Below, piece after piece: positions 58,219-64,000 of a stretch of DNA of 64,000 bases (position 1 is its first letter; the number at the start of each line of letters is the position of its first letter). This DNA is from Diadema setosum. Its lineage: Eukaryota; Echinodermata; Echinoidea; Diadematoida; Diadematidae. A program made the position numbers and the translations under genes. The stretch spans positions 10,441,654 to 10,505,653 of the forward strand of contig NC_092685.1 of NCBI RefSeq assembly GCF_964275005.1, given 5' to 3'. The notes beneath the pieces were generated by a model. That model saw nothing but the letters and a program-made list of their open reading frames with translations. It ran no database searches and was not told where the DNA came from.

Positions 58219-58543
58219 AGGGAGCTTTAGATTTTAGACGCGCGGACATTCAGAGGGAAAAAACATGTTCTGAGCGTGCGCAGAAGCGCGCGTCAAGTCG
58301 ATCAATTTTTAGCTTGCGTCGCCTGAGTTTTTCACTACGCGTACTGGGCTATTTTTACGTCCGCACAGTTTGCAACGTGGAGAACTACTTCATGCACCGA
58401 TCATTATGGGGGCGCGATTTTGTTTTTTATACGTTGCGTCCCAGCGTGATCTAAAGCTACTTTTCAACGCGACGCAGGGGAGAGGAGAACGTCCAGCGCA
58501 CTCGTCGTCTCAAACGTCCGCGCGTCAAAATCTAAAGCTCCCT
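58219..58543. mobile_element. CpG-rich MITE with AGGGAGCTTTAGATTTT ends
   Basis: AGGGAGCTTTAGATTTTAG with ACGCGCGGAC following is inverted at the right end (GTCCGCGCGTCAAAATC..AGCTCCCT) with one extra A. AAT flanks both ends (58216-58218, 58544-58546), a 3-bp duplication. The 325-bp interior is rich in GCGC and GCGTC words. It may be a Harbinger-like MITE. Confidence 0.7.
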
Positions 58544-61065
58544 AATACCAGACAGGCGGATCGAACACCCGCCTTCGTTGAGAAAATAATGTGCTATCAG
58601 GCCTATTAGTTGCTGGATTGTACAGGTGTATTAATATGACATTGAATGGGGTGATCAATCGACTTTGGCGTCATTACATTTCGTCGGTTAATTACGTTCA
58701 TGGAAAATTATAACTGAAGGTCATCAGAGTGATTATTGAAGTGGTGATTATGAAGATCGGAATTTGGTATCACACATGGTATATTACATGATTAACTTCA
58801 TGATTATGACATGATTAAGTTAATGTGGCTTCTATAGCTCCTTTTCAAAAATTGTAATGTCTTTGTTTCCTACAGTGCGTACACATTAAGTTTTGTTGTT
58901 GATACAGTCCTGTCGTTTCCAGGATACGAGAGATATAGCTCCAAATGCACGTTGCTTCAGCATTTTCAACCTGTTGACTGCATGTATATAGAAAAGAGCA
59001 GAGTATAATTAAACATGCAAATATGTCACTTAACCCTTCTACTATCTAGATTTTCCTTTGACTCGCAGTTTATCAGTTACTCTGCGCAAGAAAGTTAAGT
59101 GTCTGTCCGATGCCGAGGAAAATATGTACTCTTTATCATCGATAATGTTAATCATCAGTAATTATGAGCTTTCATTCAGTTAATGCAAAGTAATGTTGAC
59201 TTTCAATCTGTCATGTTTCCCAAATTACTTTGAGTTAAATTGCACTTTAACTTATCATACAGAAAAAACAAACTTATTTCAGAGAAAGGAGTAAATCAGT
59301 CAATGTCAGATTACAAGAAGGATATCAGTTGAGATTTAATTAAAAAGTTATCATATTGTACAAAATATGCATCGATGTGAATTGGTCTAACTAACTAACA
59401 TTGGGTGATTAAAATTTCGGTGCTGGTGCTAGTGTCATCTCCCATGCAACAGCGCTAAAGGGAAATGAAACTGAATTATCCATATGTCAATTGAGTGAAT
59501 ACAGAAATATAAAAAGAGAACATATCAGTGAAGTTAGAAGAAAATCCAACAAGCCGTTCAAACTTTATGATTGCTAGATAAAAAGACAACAATTCGCGAT
59601 GTAGTAGCATCGAACTTGAAGTCATCCAATGCACATTACAGATGAATCAACTATTAAAGTGCTTGATACAATACATGAGAAAGTGTGGTGAGCTTTCGTC
59701 AATCACTTTGCTGTAAAGGAAGTGAATTTTTTTTTTTTGTGTATGTGCGTAGGTGTTTGTTTCTTTGTTTGTTTGCTTGTTTGTTTCTTTGTTCCTTTAC
59801 GGACTGAAAACAGTAACATCTATGACAGGGCCCTTTGGTAGGACAGTGACGGCACTGAAGAGGCTATATATTTGCTAAAGGAGACCATGTTATTTTTAGT
59901 AGTATTATTTTTATTGTTATTATCATTGTTACCATTATTATTCATGTCTTTTATTAATCAAGTCTTTTAACCGTGAGGAATTAGATCTTGATGTAGTAAA
60001 CGTTGGAACATTAATCGTCAACGGAATCAAAGGGTGTTCGAAGTTCTTGCTTAAACCAATATACATCATGACACTTTCATACTACATTATTATGAGCTGA
60101 CACGATCAAAACTTGGCCCATATAATTATTTCAAAGAACACTTGTTTGTTTTTTCCTAGAAACAAGATAAATGGGCAATAGCTCAGTATTGTGGCGGGAA
60201 AAGATTGTAAAAAGTTCACGAAAATAACTTTTTCACAGCGAGAGTCGAGTAATGCCTTCTTCTCGTTTACATGCGTCTTGCTCTCGTCGTGTGTCTTACA
60301 TTCGAGCAAAACATCGCAAAAGTGTAAACAAAAACGTGACATTTCATCGTGGAATCAGCGTATAGATTTCTAACATCGAGTGATACCGAAAACGTGCAAT
60401 CACTTTTCATTTTTTTGTCTACCCCACTTGTGAGCAATATATTATAATATAGTAGAGGTATAGCAAACGCAGACCAGGCGTGGACCGGGGAGATGTCCAT
60501 GATATATCGCTGGTGACCTTGTACATAGCAGTAGCTCATGAAACCCGTCATCCAATCGATTCGGAAGTGTCGTCATCTATTCGACACCTCCACGACATGT
60601 GTGAAGCGCCATGGTATGTTGTTTATCTGTGATTTTTTTTTTTTTTCATGTCTTGTAGAAGCCATATAACTGGATTTGTTCAACGGGAATCTCACGTTTC
60701 ATATGCTTTGAGTAATTATATTATTCTCATCTAATTCCATCATTCCATTGTTTGAACGATTTCTACAGTTTAGGCCTATACCTTCCGTATGTAATGGATA
60801 AATGAAAATTTGCAAGCAGTGTCCACATCGGAAGTGAGTTTTTCTATTAAAGATAAATGGCGTCACTGGTCAGCTTTCAGGATAAAAAATCACAAACTAC
60901 ATAATATTTACTCCTGAATGAAAACAGTAACTCGTGGGTGACTTCTCTCTCGGAGGCAACGATCAAAATATGAAATCGAAACACCAGTGGATCGAGGGTA
61001 TTTCATTCATGGGACGTGATGATAATTCTTAAAAGCAAAGCTTTATGTGCCTTCTATTTGCAAAC

Positions 61066-61226
61066 CAGTGGCGGATCCAGAGGAGGCGCACCGGGCGCGC
61101 GCCCCCTCTTTATATTTTGTTAAAACAAAATAGATAAAAAGAAAAAAAATGAGATGAAACCCGGAAGTAGCAACAAAAATATTATTTGCGCCCCCCCCCT
61201 TTACGAAATTCCTGGATCCGCATCTG
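61066..61226. mobile_element. Short hAT-type MITE (CAGTGGCGGATCCAG ends)
   Basis: CAGTGGCGGATCCAG at the left is inverted against CTGGATCCGCATCTG at the right (two mismatches), with GGCGCACCGGGCGC just inside. TGCAAAC occurs at both edges, suggesting a target duplication with a small loss at the right terminus. The same left end occurs at 35187 inside hAT element 2. Confidence 0.65.
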
Positions 61227-62077
61227 CAAACTGTAACTGATCTGAAAAGTATATGGGTTAATGTTCCTGAAGACAAAGTGTGTTTATTTAGGATTGTGTA
61301 TGTGTGTCTTTGTTTACTGTTTGTTTGATCGTCCAACTTCTCCTGTAAGACGACAGGAATACCATCTCCAATGACAGCTCCATGACTGCAGGTGAGAAAC
61401 CTGTGTTTCCGTCTTCACCCACTCAATAATCAAATTTGTCTGTTTAATTTAGTTTTCATCTTCCCTGATGATAACACAGAGAAGGCAAAACTTATGGAAT
61501 ACTTAAAAGAATTCAGTAATTCTTATACATGTAATTCTTATGCACACTATTATGTAGATAAAAAATCAAAAACGAAATCAACGTTACCATTATTGTTTAT
61601 AGTTGTTTTCAATAGTTGTTTTCAATATTTTAGGTATATCCGTACCCACTCACCTCTCCATTTACAGCAGTCTTGCATTTCATATGAAAGAAATACAACT
61701 TTATAGCATGAACCACTGAAGCCTGGATTGAAAACGCAGTGAATATATTTTCCATAAAAAACTGTAACAGTAACTCATCGATTAATTTAGAAGCTTGCTC
61801 TACACAAATGCAAAGCAACCCTTGCACACAGGTCTCGAATTTGCACAGGCAGAGAAAAATTCCCCGGCTGATCGAGTGGGTTTTTTTTTCAACTCTTCCA
61901 GAGCGATAATAACAACAATTCATTAGTAATTTCAACTTTAACAATATCTTAAAACAAGCCTTCTTTTTCCTCCTCTTTCTGTTCTAAAATCACATTTCTG
62001 TTTTATTGTCAGGGAAAACGAAATACATAACAGGAAGCAGACCTATATCAATGTACTTACATCATGACGAGCGGTTG

Positions 62078-62104
62078 CGAAACACACACACACACACACA
62101 CATA
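62078..62104. repeat. (AC)n microsatellite
   Basis: About 13 AC units. Confidence 0.85.
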
Positions 62105-63274
62105 CACATACAAAGACCTTGAAATTAAATAATATCAACGAAGCGTTGCCCTAACTGAAATTATACGATATCAACAGAATTTAAAGAACATAAGATACTG
62201 TGGTTATATTTTCATAGATAAACATCCAGTCAGAGTAGGTCAAAATCTACATCTCAAGTGCTACCAAATTTCAAATTAAACTGTTATCATTAGATCATCA
62301 GCATAAATAATTGATCTTTATCATTCTGATGAATGCCATATTTTATGTAAAAAAAAACATTCTTTGAATATGATAATTACTGTCATGTGACATAATTATT
62401 ATGAAAAAAACCCACTATAATACACTCAAGCAAATTATTATATTGCCATCAAACGTAATGTATAGAAACAGCTATACGTTAAATCATCAAAATGAGGTGA
62501 ACGTGACATGTTATAACAAACTAAAGTAAAGCTTTAAAATATCTAAAAAGTACTCCTCTTTATCAATCATAAACCCAACATTAGAGAAACAGCTGGGCTG
62601 CCACTCTCAATGTCGTAATCAACTTGTACACTATTATTATCTCTCAGTCAAAATTGGATAGAAGTATTTTGTGGAATACGATTTAGACTTTTATACTTGT
62701 GCAACTTGATAATCTTGAAATTGGGGGCAGAGGGAACACATTATGCATCTTATAGTGCTCATGTCAATGAGTCCTGTCAAGGGGGTGAAATTGGACCCAT
62801 GACGAGATGAAAACAGATTGCCCCCAACCAAGCTTTCCAACTTGTGGACCCAAACAGGCCGCCACTGTCACTATCCCGGATATCGTTGCTTCTTTACTAA
62901 GTTATTGACATTATCAATTAACATATCTACATAAATACCTACACATGCAAGATGTCACTTCGCTGCACAAATTCAGTCAGCAAGGGTCCAGTAAAGACAT
63001 GTAGGCAGAATTTGCACATTTTACCAAGGGGGGGGGGGGGTCCTAAGATAAAATTGAATATCTCTATACAGATTTAGGTAATGGATGATTTTGCAACAAA
63101 ATAATTTTGAAATTGAATCCCATCCAACCAACTCCCACGGGGATGCAGCCAGGACACTGCTCTGTATTTCGTTACAAACGTGTCAAAATACAAAGTGAAT
63201 TTTTTGAATTTTTATTATCAGGTAAAAGAGCAAATATCTATCATTCTTATCTCAAAGCATCCAAAATTTAGGCT

Positions 63275-63515
63275 ACAGCTCGATATTTCGAAGGTCTGTC
63301 GTTCATTCGGTTCGTTATTTCGAAATGTCTATTCTTAAAAAAAAAGGAAAAAAAGTTCGTTCATCCGAAAATAAAAGAAGGTTCATTCATCCCAAAATGA
63401 AGACGGGCTCTTTAATTCTAAAAATGAAAAAAAAAAAAGAAGGATTTATCAATCCGAAAATCAAGTAGCGCTCATTAATCCGAAACTAAAGGGGATTCGA
63501 TACTCCGAAAATAAG
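63275..63515 (+). repeat. TTCGTTATTCCGAAGG array, site 3 (degenerate)
   Basis: It starts ACAGCTCGATATTTCGAAGG, like site 1, followed by degraded TTCGTTATTTCGAA, GTTCGTTCATCCGAAAA and GGTTCATTCATCCCAAAA units separated by A runs. It is the oldest-looking of the three sites. Confidence 0.6.
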
Positions 63516-63830
63516 ATAAACATCTTTGAGTTGAAAACGTACTGTGCCGTAATTCAAACGGAAAATATGATATACTATAGGGATGTTGACTCTTTCCACC
63601 TCCCTGGATGTAGGCCTATAACGTAGTCTCAGAGGAGGAGGATACATTCCTGGGCAAAACGTATTTTGCCTCAAGCAGCTGGGTAAATAGATATCTGATT
63701 CCTGAAGAATGTTGATGTGCTTTCCTCCTTGAAACACCTAGTTCCTCATTCCTCTAAGTCCTTCTTTCCCTTTTTATCTTCTTCTTCCTTCTTTCGCCCT
63801 CCTCCTCCTCCTCCTCTAACGGCCTCCATC

Positions 63831-63831
<1 letters not shown>

Positions 63832-63883
<52 letters not shown>

Positions 63884-63945
63884 TATCGACATCATCATCA
63901 TCATTATCGACATCATCATCATTATCATCATCATCAACATACCAT
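63832..63945. repeat. (ATC)n microsatellite
   Basis: About 38 ATC/ATT units with GAC interruptions. It generates poly-Ile and poly-Met frames. Confidence 0.95.
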
Positions 63946-64000
63946 CATCAGAGCATACAAAATTGAGACAAGGGTGTACCAACGAAAAAAGAAAGTGATA

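Larger units (their letters stand above)
57597..64000. other. Downstream non-coding region
   Basis: No exon or RNA gene is recognised after the TMEM26-like stop. It contains the elements at 58219-58543 and 61066-61226, array site 3 and microsatellites. 58600-61060 and 61230-63270 show nothing beyond simple runs. The first part is likely 3' UTR. Confidence 0.6.

Noticed and set aside
63717..63998. Poly-Ile and poly-Met frames
   Set aside because: Translation of the (ATC)n microsatellite.
1..64000. tRNA, rRNA or complete retrotransposon genes
   Set aside because: No convincing A/B box pair with cloverleaf, no rRNA core sequence and no reverse transcriptase, integrase or transposase frame was seen.

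Overview
The window reads as animal nuclear DNA. It is AT-rich, the recognisable protein-coding sequence is cut into short exons with GT-AG introns, and the rest is dense in microsatellites, poly-G/poly-T runs and short inverted-repeat transposons. The frequent TAGGCCTA motif, the repeat types and the gene structure suggest a marine invertebrate deuterostome, most likely an echinoderm. That is inference: no species-specific marker was checked.

Two genes can be assembled, both on the + strand. (1) A monocarboxylate-transporter-like (SLC16/MCT, major facilitator superfamily) gene spans 7489-38831 in six coding exons that join in frame to 674 residues. Its 12-helix protein carries a very long central cytosolic loop with an acidic stretch and a dense run of basophilic phosphorylation motifs. 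(2) A TMEM26-like multipass membrane protein gene spans 49960-57596 in three coding exons that join to 459 residues.

Layout: 1-7034 is non-coding upstream DNA with two dispersed-repeat copies. About 6990-7488 is a CpG-richer stretch just upstream of the transporter start. The 18.3-kb intron 1 (7640-25947) and 9.0-kb intron 5 (29550-38511) of the transporter are full of transposon remnants. 38832-49959 is intergenic and contains a pogo/Tigger-like element. The TMEM26-like introns hold two roughly 1.07-kb inverted-repeat elements. 57597-64000 is downstream non-coding DNA.

No autonomous transposase or reverse transcriptase reading frame, tRNA, rRNA or CRISPR array is visible. The mobile DNA is non-autonomous. 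Two hAT-type elements (32315-33840 and 34526-37057) each have perfect 8-bp target duplications and are filled with tandem arrays. Others are Harbinger-type elements with 3-bp duplications (11982-12360, 55154-56229) and a TA-flanked pogo-like element (44380-45236).

The least expected observations are these. Two differently ended hAT elements share a GCTTCGC-centred array motif. A 200-bp near-perfect palindrome and a separate site share a CTGANGAA-stem-GAAA architecture. A TTCGTTATTCCGAAGG-type array recurs at three sites. The two genes are not obviously functionally linked.
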